From Actinobaculum sp. 313 (GTDB lineage Bacteria > Actinomycetota > Actinomycetes > Actinomycetales > Actinomycetaceae), in assembly GCF_003073475.1 (NCBI RefSeq), contig NZ_CP029033.1, positions 1,984,001 to 2,048,000 of the forward strand: DNA of 64,000 nucleotides. Reading direction: 5' to 3'. Each line of letters starts with the position of its first letter. Position 1 is the stretch's first letter. Below the pieces are notes generated by a model that searched no databases, was not told where the DNA came from, and saw only the letters and a program-made list of their open reading frames with translations. Positions 1 to 8,904 of the stretch are shown here, one piece after another. Position numbers and translations under genes: made by a program.

Positions 1-2227
1 CTAACAAAGCCAACTGGGTGTATGTGCGAGATATCAGCACCTGAAAAGCCTCGGCAACCCTCGCGAAAGCATCCTCCGAGGAGGATGGAATGTCGGCGGC
101 ATTGATGACCAGCGATCCGCTTCCGACCGCCCGGCGAACGCGCTCGACGAGCTCTTTCTCCCTCTCACCATTCTGGGTAGCCTTCACTTGTAGGATGCGT
201 TGTTCATTCGCAGTGCTAGACGTGGAACTGGTCTGCTTGCGTTTGATGTATTTCTCAGTGCGAATTAGGAGCCGCAAGTCACTCATCACTCGCTCATCAG
301 GTTCAAGCACCACCCGCAGTTCATCCTTGCCAGCCGAGTGCATCCGGATTTCTTCCGGGCTACCAGGATACTCGGGGCTAATAAAGTGCAACGTCAGTTC
401 CTGCTGCTTGCCATAGACTTGATCATCGAGTTTAAAGCCGAAAGGGAAGTCCTGACCATTCTTCGTGTACCGGATCTTCGCGGTTCTGATGATGTCACCT
501 GAGATGATCTTATTAAGCCGAGATGAGACTTCAGACGGATCGATGTCAACATTCTTGATCTCAGCCTCGATCGCCTGCTCCTCATCAGTTAGATACTCAT
601 ACTCCTCTCCTGCACGTTGCACATAGTTCTGTGTTTCCAATAGAGCTAGGGAGGATTTAACCTCCCTAGCTAGATCAGGAAGATTGCGGTCAAAACCGTC
701 GTAGACCAAGATCGTTAGGTTCCGCGCTGTGGGCTTGAAATCATCCACATACTTGACCAGGAAGAGGGTCTTGAGCAGTCGGATGGCTAATTCGTCATCC
801 AGATTACGCTCAGCGACATCAATGGAACGCTGCGCCGCGGACTTCAAAGAGGCCCGAATACCTGCAAACATCTGGTCGAAACTGGCCAGCGCCCCAACTT
901 GCTTGTCACCGACTTTCTTCACAACCTGTTGGACGACCGCGAGCATGGAACGCTCCCCTACCGAAGAGTTCCGCCCCTCGAATACGTTGTGGTCCGAGAT
1001 TGACTCAATTGCCGATTGAAAGAGCGGGAACTGGTAGGAAACAAAGGGGTAGGTGCCAACAAAGTGATCCTGGTCGGCGTAGTTACGGTACCTCTTGGCG
1101 CCGTCGACAAAGTCGAATAGGGTCTTGAAGTTGGCCTTTTCTCCCGCGTAGAGGTCCTTCAACTGCTCCGCACCGACCTCGTTCTTCATCAGCAAGCGCT
1201 TCCGGATTACCTCTTCAACGTCGGCCGAGGTCAGCTTCACACGCGTGGCAAAGCGCGCTTGGATCTTGGAGAAGTCGTTGCCTTGAGACTTCGTACGATC
1301 ACCTATCACCTTCTCCATATCCTCTTGACTGGTCACAAACACCCATGCCCGGCCCCGACACTTCGTGTTTAGAGACTCGGCAATTGTCTGCAAGTTGAGC
1401 ATTAGCTGCGTATTCGACCCAATAAACTGCCCCACTTCATCCACAAAGAAGTTCAAGCGATAGCCCGAGGGCTGGCGATCTAGCCACGCCTTCACCTCTT
1501 CGGCAAAATCCTCAATTGAGACCTTGTACTCACTGCGGTACTTGGTGAGTATATTGGTCGGAGTGCCTTCACTCTCGCCCGTGATCTCTGCATAAGCCTT
1601 GGCAACATTGCCTTCTTCTAGCACGCCCTCTTCCCGACCATGCGCCCAGTCCCGGCCAGAGATCCTGGCATATGCGGCCTTGAATGCATCTAACTGACCG
1701 CGGTTGTCCAGATCGCGTTCGAAGCGAGCAACGTGGCCTTGGTTGCCGTAATAACCACGAGACTCATCGAATACCTTCACGAAGACTCTCAGCAGAGCAT
1801 CCGTCTGGTCCTTTGAGATGAGGGTTGCCTTCTGGTCTATGTTGAACAGCAGGCTCTTGGCGGGAATGTGCTCCGCTTTCGCGAGAGAGGAGACAAGCAT
1901 CTCATCGCTCTCAACCTTTGCGGTAATACTCCTGCTCACACTCGTGCGCGAGTAGTTCTGCCCTTCAACGTCACCCAGTAGGTGGGCGAGTATCTTCAGC
2001 AGATGTGATTTGCCGGAACCGAAGAAACCTGAGATCCACACACCGTTGGCATTCGTATAGTTCGTATACGCCTCGAGCAGGTTCCCCAGCCCGCCGGTGA
2101 TCTCATTGGTCAGAACGTATTCGTCGACTTCGGTTTCCAGATGGTCGGCGTCGTCGGCCTTGATAACACCCTCAATGGGGCGCTGGACATTCTTTGTGAA
2201 AATCTCATTGAGCAGCATCTCGATCAC
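1..2227 (-). CDS. brxC: BREX system P-loop ATPase BrxC (partial, runs off left edge)
   Basis: Large P-loop NTPase of the BREX anti-phage system; BrxC is a core component in type 1 loci. The minus-strand frame is open from 2227 to the window edge (about 742 codons). It reads VIEMLLNEIFTKNVQRPIEG at the N-terminus, has a Walker A GFFGSGKSH near residues 68-75, and a Walker B-like FFVDEVGQF near residue 230. The GTG at 2227 overlaps the brxB stop (GTGA) and is preceded by AGGAACC; an ATG three codons later (2218) is the alternative. The overlap implies translational coupling. The C-terminus and the expected pglX, pglZ and brxL genes lie outside the window. Assignment rests on the DUF1819-DUF1788-ATPase gene order plus the motifs. 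Confidence 0.88.
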   Translation of the reverse strand, partial: MIEMLLNEIFTKNVQRPIEGVIKADDADHLETEVDEYVLTNEITGGLGNLLEAYTNYTNANGVWISGFFGSGKSHLLKILAHLLGDVEGQNYSRTSVSRSITAKVESDEMLVSSLAKAEHIPAKSLLFNIDQKATLISKDQTDALLRVFVKVFDESRGYYGNQGHVARFERDLDNRGQLDAFKAAYARISGRDWAHGREEGVLEEGNVAKAYAEITGESEGTPTNILTKYRSEYKVSIEDFAEEVKAWLDRQPSGYRLNFFVDEVGQFIGSNTQLMLNLQTIAESLNTKCRGRAWVFVTSQEDMEKVIGDRTKSQGNDFSKIQARFATRVKLTSADVEEVIRKRLLMKNEVGAEQLKDLYAGEKANFKTLFDFVDGAKRYRNYADQDHFVGTYPFVSYQFPLFQSAIESISDHNVFEGRNSSVGERSMLAVVQQVVKKVGDKQVGALASFDQMFAGIRASLKSAAQRSIDVAERNLDDELAIRLLKTLFLVKYVDDFKPTARNLTILVYDGFDRNLPDLAREVKSSLALLETQNYVQRAGEEYEYLTDEEQAIEAEIKNVDIDPSEVSSRLNKIISGDIIRTAKIRYTKNGQDFPFGFKLDDQVYGKQQELTLHFISPEYPGSPEEIRMHSAGKDELRVVLEPDERVMSDLRLLIRTEKYIKRKQTSSTSSTANEQRILQVKATQNGEREKELVERVRRAVGSGSLVINAADIPSSSEDAFARVAEAFQVLISRTYTQLALL

Positions 2228-2817
2228 GGTTCCTGTTCCAGAATGTTCTTAGCGCGGTAGTACTGATCATCTTTCAACCGTCCGAATAACACCAACGAGG
2301 AACCGAGAGTCTCGGATTGCTCGTAACGTCCGGGAAAGAACATCAGCAAGGGCTTTTTCACCACAGATTGCAAGTTGTTCAGCACACTGTGAGAACGGAT
2401 GTAGGGGAACACTTCGCCTATACCAGTGAGAAACACGATGTCGGAGTCAGTATCAACGAGCTTCTTGATCTCAGGAGCAAGGTGAGCCTCCGGATCGAGC
2501 ATGCCTTGCAGCAGTTCACGAAAGTCATTCTTATCCTGCTCAGGTTCCAAAGCGATAAGGCGCTCCCATACACCGCGCCTTTTAAGAATCTCAATTGACA
2601 GGTCGTATAGGTCGACCACACCAACCGCGATGCCTTCCTTCCGAAGTCGGTTGGCAATACGTTTGCGAGCCCCAGCTACCGCGATTGCATCCTCTGGCGC
2701 ATAAGGGTAGATAAAAAACGGAACCTCGTTGGAGAGTCCCTCCCCTTGCAGGAAACGCGCACTCGACATGGCCTCAAAGAGGTGGTTCTCCTGAGAAGCG
2801 AGATCTGTAGGTGTCAT
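2224..2817 (-). CDS. brxB: BREX protein BrxB (DUF1788)
   Basis: Small BREX protein of the DUF1788 family. The product is 197 aa, the usual size, starting MTPTDLASQENHLFEAMSSA. Family-like stretches include VGVVDLYDLSIEILKRRG, the glycine-rich FLTGIGEVFPYIRSHSVLNNL and the C-terminal LLMFFPGRYEQSETLGSSL. The ATG at 2817 overlaps the brxA stop by four bases (ATGA), so I chose it over upstream in-frame starts that would lie inside brxA. The stop overlaps the brxC start. The biochemical role of BrxB is not well defined in the family; it is required in characterised BREX loci. No signal peptide or membrane segment is seen. Confidence 0.9.
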   Translation of the reverse strand: MTPTDLASQENHLFEAMSSARFLQGEGLSNEVPFFIYPYAPEDAIAVAGARKRIANRLRKEGIAVGVVDLYDLSIEILKRRGVWERLIALEPEQDKNDFRELLQGMLDPEAHLAPEIKKLVDTDSDIVFLTGIGEVFPYIRSHSVLNNLQSVVKKPLLMFFPGRYEQSETLGSSLVLFGRLKDDQYYRAKNILEQEP

Positions 2818-3434
2818 CGTGTCGCCTCCACGGGAATGCGTATCGGCAGGAAGCGAAGGTCGCTCGGATTGCGAGCCTGAAGAAGATTCTGAACATTCTC
2901 GGAGGGAATTGCGTGTTGGATGAGCCCGCTCTCTAGGAGGCCCGCCTCCGTGAGCATACGGAACACATTCGAACGGAGCTTCTTGCGCGTTGATTCCCTG
3001 AGTTCCGTCAGCTCTGGATGCCACAATGCTTTGCCATTGACAAAACTGTCAAACTCGTCATGCCCAAGCCGCGGTGTGAGTAGAAGATAACGTTCGCGTA
3101 CCACTTCTTCGGCGAAGTCCCCTATGAAGGCATAGCGACGGCAGGCCGCCACCCATAGAAGCAGACCGCGGTCGCTCGGACTAGCATCTACAAGAGCCGT
3201 AAGCTCGTCGATACTGAAGACGGCGAGACGTTGAACGGTTTCACGCGCCAGCCGGACAGCGGAGGAGGTAGTACGGGTTTGCAGCAGGTTCTGTTGCGTT
3301 AGCTGAGCGCGAGCATCTTGCCAGTCACGTAAATCCAGATAAAGAGCCGCTGCAATACATGCCTCACGCGCAAGGAGAGAACCACTAGTGAAAGACAAGG
3401 CGTAACGTCCGCGGTCACTGGTCTGCGATATCAC
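2814..3434 (-). CDS. brxA: BREX protein BrxA (DUF1819)
   Basis: First gene of the BREX operon; a 206-aa DUF1819 protein (characterised BrxA proteins are small, helical and bind DNA). The start is a GTG at 3434, giving VISQTSDRGRYALSFTSGSL, with AAGGAG six bases upstream. A longer open frame to 3635 has no ribosome site and does not look like the family. Recognisable stretches are SFTSGSLLAREACIAAALYL and the C-terminal helix VFRMLTEAGLLESGLIQ. It overlaps brxB by four bases. The 330 bp upstream separates it from a divergent AlbA_2 gene; I see no WYL/BrxR-type regulator there, though many BREX loci carry one. Confidence 0.88.
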   Translation of the reverse strand: MISQTSDRGRYALSFTSGSLLAREACIAAALYLDLRDWQDARAQLTQQNLLQTRTTSSAVRLARETVQRLAVFSIDELTALVDASPSDRGLLLWVAACRRYAFIGDFAEEVVRERYLLLTPRLGHDEFDSFVNGKALWHPELTELRESTRKKLRSNVFRMLTEAGLLESGLIQHAIPSENVQNLLQARNPSDLRFLPIRIPVEATR

Positions 3435-3751
3435 ATGGGACTCCTTCCAAGTTTGGCGCAATAGGACAGGATAGCGCACAGTCGGGCCACGCGGGTATCT
3501 TTGGAAGGTGCTGTATTGCCGAAGACTCAGGGCAGCGGGTGAAACGGCATGATTCGGAGAGATGTCACTCTCAGCAAGGCACACTGCCGATCGCCAAGAC
3601 TCTGTCACGTCGTCCCCCAAATAATTGCCGACCACAACCGCTGTGGTAGCGATGCTCAGTCTACCGAGAATGATCTAGACTCGTAGCGGAGTCGCAGGAA
3701 AGTGAGCATGGTGAGTCCATTTGGACTCGTTTTCGCGTCGGAGGCTCTTGC

Positions 3752-3757
3752 TAGAGT
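3752..3757 (+). promoter_or_regulatory. Putative -10 hexamer of a leaderless promoter
   Basis: TAGAGT lies exactly 6 nt before the ATG at 3764, and there is no Shine-Dalgarno sequence. The same spacing recurs at six other genes in the window, which supports a leaderless transcript starting at or next to the A of the start codon. Confidence 0.5.
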
Positions 3758-3763
3758 CGCTGC

Positions 3764-5049
3764 ATGAATACTTTTACACCGTTGCATAAGGCCCTGGGAC
3801 TGCAACCCGGGCCACTGACAGATAGCATCTTGGACCAAGCAATCGAGGGACAGGTGGAAGAGGCCGAGGATCTCGATTGGAAACGGGAACTTCCACCGTC
3901 TAAAGGCATCGCGCAAACGGACGTACCCAAGGATATCGCTGCGATGGCAAACAGCGGCGGCGGAATGATCGTCTACGGAGTCGAGGAAGAATCCAAGGCT
4001 GCCACGGGGCGATGCGACGTCGGCGATTTCACTGAGCGGCATGAAAGTGCCTACCGCAGCGTTGCCGTCACCGCGATATCCCCTCCGGTCTTCGGCCTGG
4101 AAATCATAAAGCTTGGCAAACAAGGTCGCCGCGCCGTGGCGGTCATTGTACCGGCGAGCGTCGACGGTCCGCATCTCATTTACAAGGGCGAGTACTTTGG
4201 CGCACCAATCAGAAACGACGCTGATACGGTATGGATGCGGGAACGGCAGATTGAAACAATGTACCGTGCGCGATTCGATGAGCGCAGGCACGCAAACGAA
4301 GCACTCGACGAGTTATACGACGAGATCGCTCAGAACCGTGATGCGAGAGACCGCGCGTGGCTCATCGCAGTCGCACGTCCGCGCATTCCGGGCGTTCCAG
4401 AGCGACTGAGTCGGCAGGAAGCGCAGGCAATCTTTCGTGAAGCGGCAGGGATAACGCTGTCTTTTTCGCACAACAACGCCTGGCACCCATTGGAGGGGTT
4501 CAGAGCGCATGGCCGCAGCCAGGACTACGGCGTATGACTGTGTGGGGCACGTCTGCACGAGGGGAAGCAAGCCCAGAGAGGGACAAATACGAGACTTGGA
4601 TGAGCGTACATTTTGATGGCACAGTTTCCTTGGCGTATGCCGTCAGTGGGCACCGACTGCCTTCCAGACTCAAAGATGTGCGTGAGCACGAGTTCCAGCC
4701 ATGGGAGATTCATGGACGAACAATCGAGTGCACCGTTGCAGACTTCATGGCGCTCGTTCGTGCCACAAGTCGCGCTCTTCATCATGGCGAGTACGACATA
4801 CAAGTCGGCGTCAAATGGCACGGAGTCAAACCGCTCACGCTTATTGCGTGGAATGCCTCGAGCCGAGACGGTGCTGAAGTCCCTACTTCGCTGAGATCCT
4901 TCACACCGATTCGATCAACCATAACCGCTTCCGCCACAGATACCGCTTTTCACCAGCAGGTCTACGAGATCGCACAAGACTGCATCAACCAAGGCGGTCT
5001 TACTAAACTCGTCTGTATCAAGCCACCGGAAGACGATAAAGCCCAATGA
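3764..5049 (+). CDS. AlbA_2/Schlafen-like DNA-binding domain protein, frame-disrupted
   Basis: Two overlapping frames (3764-4537 and 4534-5049) together look like one protein of about 428 aa. The N-terminal part has the AlbA_2 pattern: EAEDLDWKRELPPSKG near residue 35, then DVPKDIAAMANSGGGMIVYGV, then FGAPIRNDADTVWMRERQIE. The second frame, read upstream of its ATG, gives PGLRRMTVWG, which fits the expected continuation, whereas the first frame stops at SQDYGV. One extra base in the GG at 4522-4523 would join them, so a 1-nt deletion or read error is likely. Function is unknown; related domains occur in regulators and in some defence-associated proteins. It is divergent from brxA and has a leaderless-type promoter. 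The ATGA overlap could also allow coupled translation of two polypeptides. Confidence 0.7.
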
Positions 5050-6205
5050 CAACACGTCCTCGCGCACAGGATCCCCGCAAAGGGCTCTCGGAAGGCACAC
5101 ACCAGAACAGCCAATGAGCCCTCCCTACTGGAGCAGCGTTGTTCGTTGACCACGCATAGGCGAGAGCCCTTCAGCCCTGTCATGCTCCAGGAGAAAAGCA
5201 GACCACACATCACCGGCCCGCAGTTCCCCTCATCGGAGGAAAGGCCCATGATCGGCCACATACTGTGGGGTCATGGCCGCTCTTACACCCCGTTTGGCGT
5301 GCGTAGTCTCCGCGACAACCAGCCCGGCAACGGCTGTGCTCCTCATCGACTCCGCCTGAAACTCTCACGCCTGTGACTCCCGATCAATCATCGCAGAACG
5401 AGACCCATACCGGAGCTTCTCATACACCAGACGTCCGACACCTTCCCAAGCTGCACATGGAAACTGGTCCATGCGTGCAGCGCATACCAATCGGATAGCC
5501 ACTCATCCGGCCTCTCTCAGGCTTGCCATTCGGAAGCACCGCTGCTGGAATGCGCCCTGTACATCGGCGTCGAATCCATCCAACACCGACAGCCGGATCA
5601 TCCATCGCCCACGCAAACACCTCAAACGGCCGAGAAACGGAACCTGCTTCTTTCGGCCGTCCTCCGCTGTCGGTGGCCCCCGTCGTCGATCTCCGAGCTT
5701 CTTCGCGATGGCGAGGCGGGCGCTCCCCCGCCGTCGGTAGCCCCGCCGTCGGTAGAAAGACTCGCAACGGTGTAGCATCCTCGAGTCACTCGCAGGGCGC
5801 CGTGCCGCATGCCCAGCCTCGAGTACACCTGCAGTGCAAATCATCCGGGCCATTCGCGGGCGCAACACTGCCTGCCACGCCTCGACTCCCCCTCCGCACG
5901 ATCCACCACCGATGCAAAATCTTCGGGACATCCCCAAAACTCCGCGGGGCTGATCACTGCGCGCTGCGGCAGCTGCGAAACCTTCGGGAAATCCCCAAAG
6001 TTCCGGGTTATTCGCGGAAAACTGGGGAAAACCCGGAGAATTCTCACCCTAGGTGGGAGAGCGTAGCAAAAAGCGGGACGTAGGCACCAACCGGAAGGTG
6101 GAAATTGCCATCTCATCATCCATGCCGAATCGGCACATAATCTTACGCTGCACCGCGCAGCTAATAAACCAACGTTGGAACACTGACATAACGCAGAAAA
6201 ATCGG
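5050..6205. other. Gene-poor 1.15-kb stretch next to tRNA-His
   Basis: No open frame here resembles a real protein; several overlapping frames on both strands are of the random kind expected in GC-rich DNA. Visible structure is a tandem CCGCCGTCGGTAG pair near 5728-5753 and a spaced direct repeat at 5921-6005. The stretch separates the BREX/AlbA_2 block from the 3' end of tRNA-His, so it may be the decayed end of a genomic island. Confidence 0.5.
5921..6005. repeat. Two 24-bp direct repeats, 61 bp apart
   Basis: The units start at 5921 and 5982 and share CTTCGGGA, ATCCCCAAA and TCCG, with 3 mismatches in 24. Each contains the dyad GGGA/TCCC. They look like paired operator sites, but no start codon follows closely on either strand, so any target is unclear. 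Confidence 0.5.
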
Positions 6206-6278
6206 GGTGGAAGACGGGACTTGAACCCGCGACCCCTGGACCACAACCAGGTGCTCTGCCGACTGAGCTACATCCACC
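6206..6278 (-). tRNA. tRNA-His (anticodon GTG)
   Basis: On the minus strand the sequence begins GGTGGATGTAGCTCAGT and has the anticodon arm CTGGTTGTGGTCCAG with GTG in the loop, then a T arm GCGGGTTCAAGTCCCGT. The extra 5' G (position -1) opposite C73, diagnostic of tRNA-His, is present. CCA is not fully encoded (CCG follows). One U-U mismatch is predicted at acceptor pair 6-67. Confidence 0.95.
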
Positions 6279-6409
6279 ATGTGCCGCCGTTATGGCGCCA
6301 GGTAACAACTATATCCGACGCACGCCGCGCGCTCCGAATTGGCGCCTCGTGATACCGGCCACGGGCCCAGCAGGCCGCACTGTCATCTCGCCAGGCAGCC
6401 TCCGCCGCA

Positions 6410-7333
6410 TCACCAAAATGCGCGCACGGCGATTGCGTCCGCGAACTTGGCCAGATGGTTGGGATCCGCCGATAGGTAGAGCGAAGCGTCGATAAGCGAA
6501 ATCTCCATCACGTAGAACTCGTGCGCGTCCTCCGGCCCGCCACGCACGATATCCACTCGGTTGTAGAGCAGCAGCTCGTCGCGCCCGTTCTTCTCCGTGA
6601 TATAGCCGTGCAGCGCCTGCCGGATCTCTTCACCCCAGCGCCATTCCTCCTCGTTCGCCGCCGAGGAACGCACAACATCTTCCTGCACTTCGTCAGCCGA
6701 GCGAAAACGCGGATGCAGCATGGCCTCTTTCTCCACCATGTAGGAGGCCAAGCCGTTCAGGTAGATCAGCGAGACCTCACCGGAACGGTCGATCTCCTCC
6801 AAGTACCGCTGCACCATCACCGAACGCCCGCGTGCCAGCTCATGCATGGCATGCCGAATCGCCTCGCCCCGCGACCTACCATCCGTCGCCGTATATCGGC
6901 CGGTCCCACGCCCGCCGGACGAGACCGCCGGCTTCACAACAAAATCACCGTAAGCCGGGAAACGCGTGTGCACCTGGTGCTTCGAATACTCCCGGTCCGG
7001 TTCGAACCACACCGTAGGAATCACCGGCAAGCCCCGCTTGGCGAGCTCCGCCAAATAGTGCTTATCCGAATTCCACTCCATCACGCTGGCCTGGTTCAGC
7101 AGGCGCGGAACAGACTTCGCCCATTTGAGGAAGTCTTGGCGCCGTCCGGCATAGTCGCGTACCGAACGCACGACGACGAGGTCCGAGGCCGACCAGTCCA
7201 CATCGGGATCGCTCCAGACTTTGACTTGCGGCTCCATGCCACGTTCGCGCAGGGCATCTGGCAATCCCGCTTCGTCGTCGTCGAGCTGCGGTAACTGCGG
7301 GGAAGTAACGAGAGTCACGATTGGTGCAGACAC
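6410..7333 (-). CDS. ATP-grasp domain protein (carboxylate-amine ligase-like)
   Basis: A 307-aa protein with an ATP-grasp fold, similar in architecture to glutathione synthetase-like enzymes such as DcsG. Supporting stretches are NSDKHYLAELAKRGLPVIPT near residue 90 (the helix entering the fold), GDFVVKPAVSSGGRGTGRY near 130 (ATP-binding lysine and glycine loop), RSVMVQRYLEEI near 170 (hinge region) and EFYVMEISLIDASLYL near 280 (metal-binding Glu region). These enzymes join a carboxylate to an amine or thiol using ATP; the substrate cannot be told from the sequence. It starts with GTG at 7333, without a ribosome site but with TAGAGT exactly 6 nt upstream, so it is probably leaderless. It stands alone between tRNA-His and the ABC exporter. 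Confidence 0.75.
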   Translation of the reverse strand: MSAPIVTLVTSPQLPQLDDDEAGLPDALRERGMEPQVKVWSDPDVDWSASDLVVVRSVRDYAGRRQDFLKWAKSVPRLLNQASVMEWNSDKHYLAELAKRGLPVIPTVWFEPDREYSKHQVHTRFPAYGDFVVKPAVSSGGRGTGRYTATDGRSRGEAIRHAMHELARGRSVMVQRYLEEIDRSGEVSLIYLNGLASYMVEKEAMLHPRFRSADEVQEDVVRSSAANEEEWRWGEEIRQALHGYITEKNGRDELLLYNRVDIVRGGPEDAHEFYVMEISLIDASLYLSADPNHLAKFADAIAVRAFW

Positions 7334-7345
7334 ACTGCCACTCTA
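7334..7345 (-). promoter_or_regulatory. Putative leaderless promoter of the ATP-grasp gene
   Basis: On the minus strand TAGAGT (7340-7345) is followed by GGCAGT and then the GTG start at 7333. The spacing matches the other leaderless-type promoters in the window. Confidence 0.5.
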
Positions 7346-7554
7346 ACCGAAGTTCCGAAGGCGCGGGGCCAACCGCTCGATTTCCTGTCAATACCTCCAC
7401 ATGGCAATACCCTCATGTTGCGACGAGCCCACCACGCACCCACACCGGGCTGTTCAAACCTGCAGTGCCTTCACATCGCCAGAAGACCACGCTCGTCATG
7501 AACCCGGCCCTTGCGGCGCACAACGCCGCAACATCGCAACGAGACCATCGTCGC

Positions 7555-8904
7555 TCACTCCTGCGCCCGCAGCATCTGCCCCAGCGTCGTCGCCCGCGCA
7601 CCTACCCGCGAGGACGCCACCACGGCCAAGCACACCGTCACGAAAGATGCCGTAACCACAATCCCGATCGCTTCCCAAGGAGCGCGCGGCAGAGCCTCGC
7701 TGAAGGGGACGGCAGAGGCCAGCCCCACCAGGTAGACCGCACCTACCGTGATCGCCACTCCAAGCAGCGCCGCCACAAGCGAGTGAATAACACCTTCCAG
7801 CACCTCCGCCACCAGAATCGTGCCATGGCGCGCCCCGGCCGCCGCAAGCAGGGCACCATCGCGCCGCCGCTGCCCGGCACTCATCGCGATAATCGCCACT
7901 CCTCCAGTCCATGCCACCAACAGCGCCGGGCCAAACATGGCGAGGAAACCCTGCGCGGTGACCCCGCTCATTCCGAAATTCCGCCCGGAATACAGCACCC
8001 CCACCAGGCCCATCGCCAGCGCAAAGGGCAACACCGTGGCACTAGAGCGGGACGATTCCACGGCGCACGTCCTCCCAGCCACAAACGCTGCGACCCAGGA
8101 ACGTGGGATAAGGCGAGCGGCCAACCTCTCCAGCAAAGGCACACACCACCGTACGAGCAAGAGAACAACACACATAAAGGCCAATGCGGCGGGCATGGCC
8201 GCACTGATTACTTCGTCACTGCCGGCAACGCCATCGCGAATAGCCATGTACGCAGCAACAATCCCCGCGCACAGCCCGGCGAGGAGTAGCAATCTACCGA
8301 GAACTCTCCACAGCGAGCCCACGCGGCTACCGCCCGCCGATTCGCCGCGCAGCAATAGCGATTCACGCGCCCGCGCGCAGCGAGCGGCACTCCACCATCC
8401 TCCAAGCACAGCCACCGCTGCGGTGAAGAGCACCGCCCAGCATAGCGCTGCCGGCGGAAGCTCGGGAACTGTCTGCGGCGGTGCCACCCGTTCCGAGATC
8501 AACATCGGCACGAGTACATGCGCAAGCCCATATCCGAGCGGTACACCGACAAGGCCGGCTATACCACCCAGGATCGCCAGTTCACCGAGTAAGGTTGCAC
8601 GTACAGCTCCCGGGCGCATTCCAAGTGCCCGCCACAATCCAAAATCGCGAGTGCGCATCTCCACAACGCGCGACGCCGTCGAGCTCAGCACGCTGATAGC
8701 ACTCACGCCTACTGTTATCAGGCAGAACACCGTGAGGGGCGTGGTCGAATAGCTCTCGTCCGCGTACCGGGCAATTGCCGTCTCCATCCCCTGGCCGGCT
8801 GCGAACTGACCGAAAACGCAGGCTCCGGCGACGACGGCGACCACAAAGGTCCAGAGCCACATGCCCGCGTGATGGCGCAGGTCAGTAATGAGTAGGCGAA
8901 TCAT
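7555..8904 (-). CDS. ABC transporter permease, FtsX/MacB type
   Basis: A 449-aa membrane protein with two FtsX-like halves. Residues 14-34 form a first membrane segment, followed by an extracytoplasmic stretch. Then come LTVFCLITVGVSAISVLSSTASRVVEMRTRDFGLWRALGMRPGAVRAT (the classic FtsX pattern), several more hydrophobic helices, and a second similar core ending LGQMLRAQE. Its ATG overlaps the stop of the ATPase gene by four bases, so the two are co-translated and form one transporter. Such pairs next to a two-component system often export or detoxify peptides or cell-wall antibiotics; the substrate here is inference only. The neighbouring kinase-regulator pair is the likely controller. Confidence 0.85.
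   Translation of the reverse strand: MIRLLITDLRHHAGMWLWTFVVAVVAGACVFGQFAAGQGMETAIARYADESYSTTPLTVFCLITVGVSAISVLSSTASRVVEMRTRDFGLWRALGMRPGAVRATLLGELAILGGIAGLVGVPLGYGLAHVLVPMLISERVAPPQTVPELPPAALCWAVLFTAAVAVLGGWWSAARCARARESLLLRGESAGGSRVGSLWRVLGRLLLLAGLCAGIVAAYMAIRDGVAGSDEVISAAMPAALAFMCVVLLLVRWCVPLLERLAARLIPRSWVAAFVAGRTCAVESSRSSATVLPFALAMGLVGVLYSGRNFGMSGVTAQGFLAMFGPALLVAWTGGVAIIAMSAGQRRRDGALLAAAGARHGTILVAEVLEGVIHSLVAALLGVAITVGAVYLVGLASAVPFSEALPRAPWEAIGIVVTASFVTVCLAVVASSRVGARATTLGQMLRAQE

Noticed and set aside
3656-4291. Minus-strand 211-aa frame opposite the AlbA_2 gene
   Set aside because: It is the antisense of a recognisable protein and has no family features.
5471-6083. Several 85-186-aa frames between the AlbA_2 gene and tRNA-His
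   Set aside because: They overlap on both strands, are Arg/Pro-rich and lack ribosome sites or similarity; typical of random GC-rich DNA.
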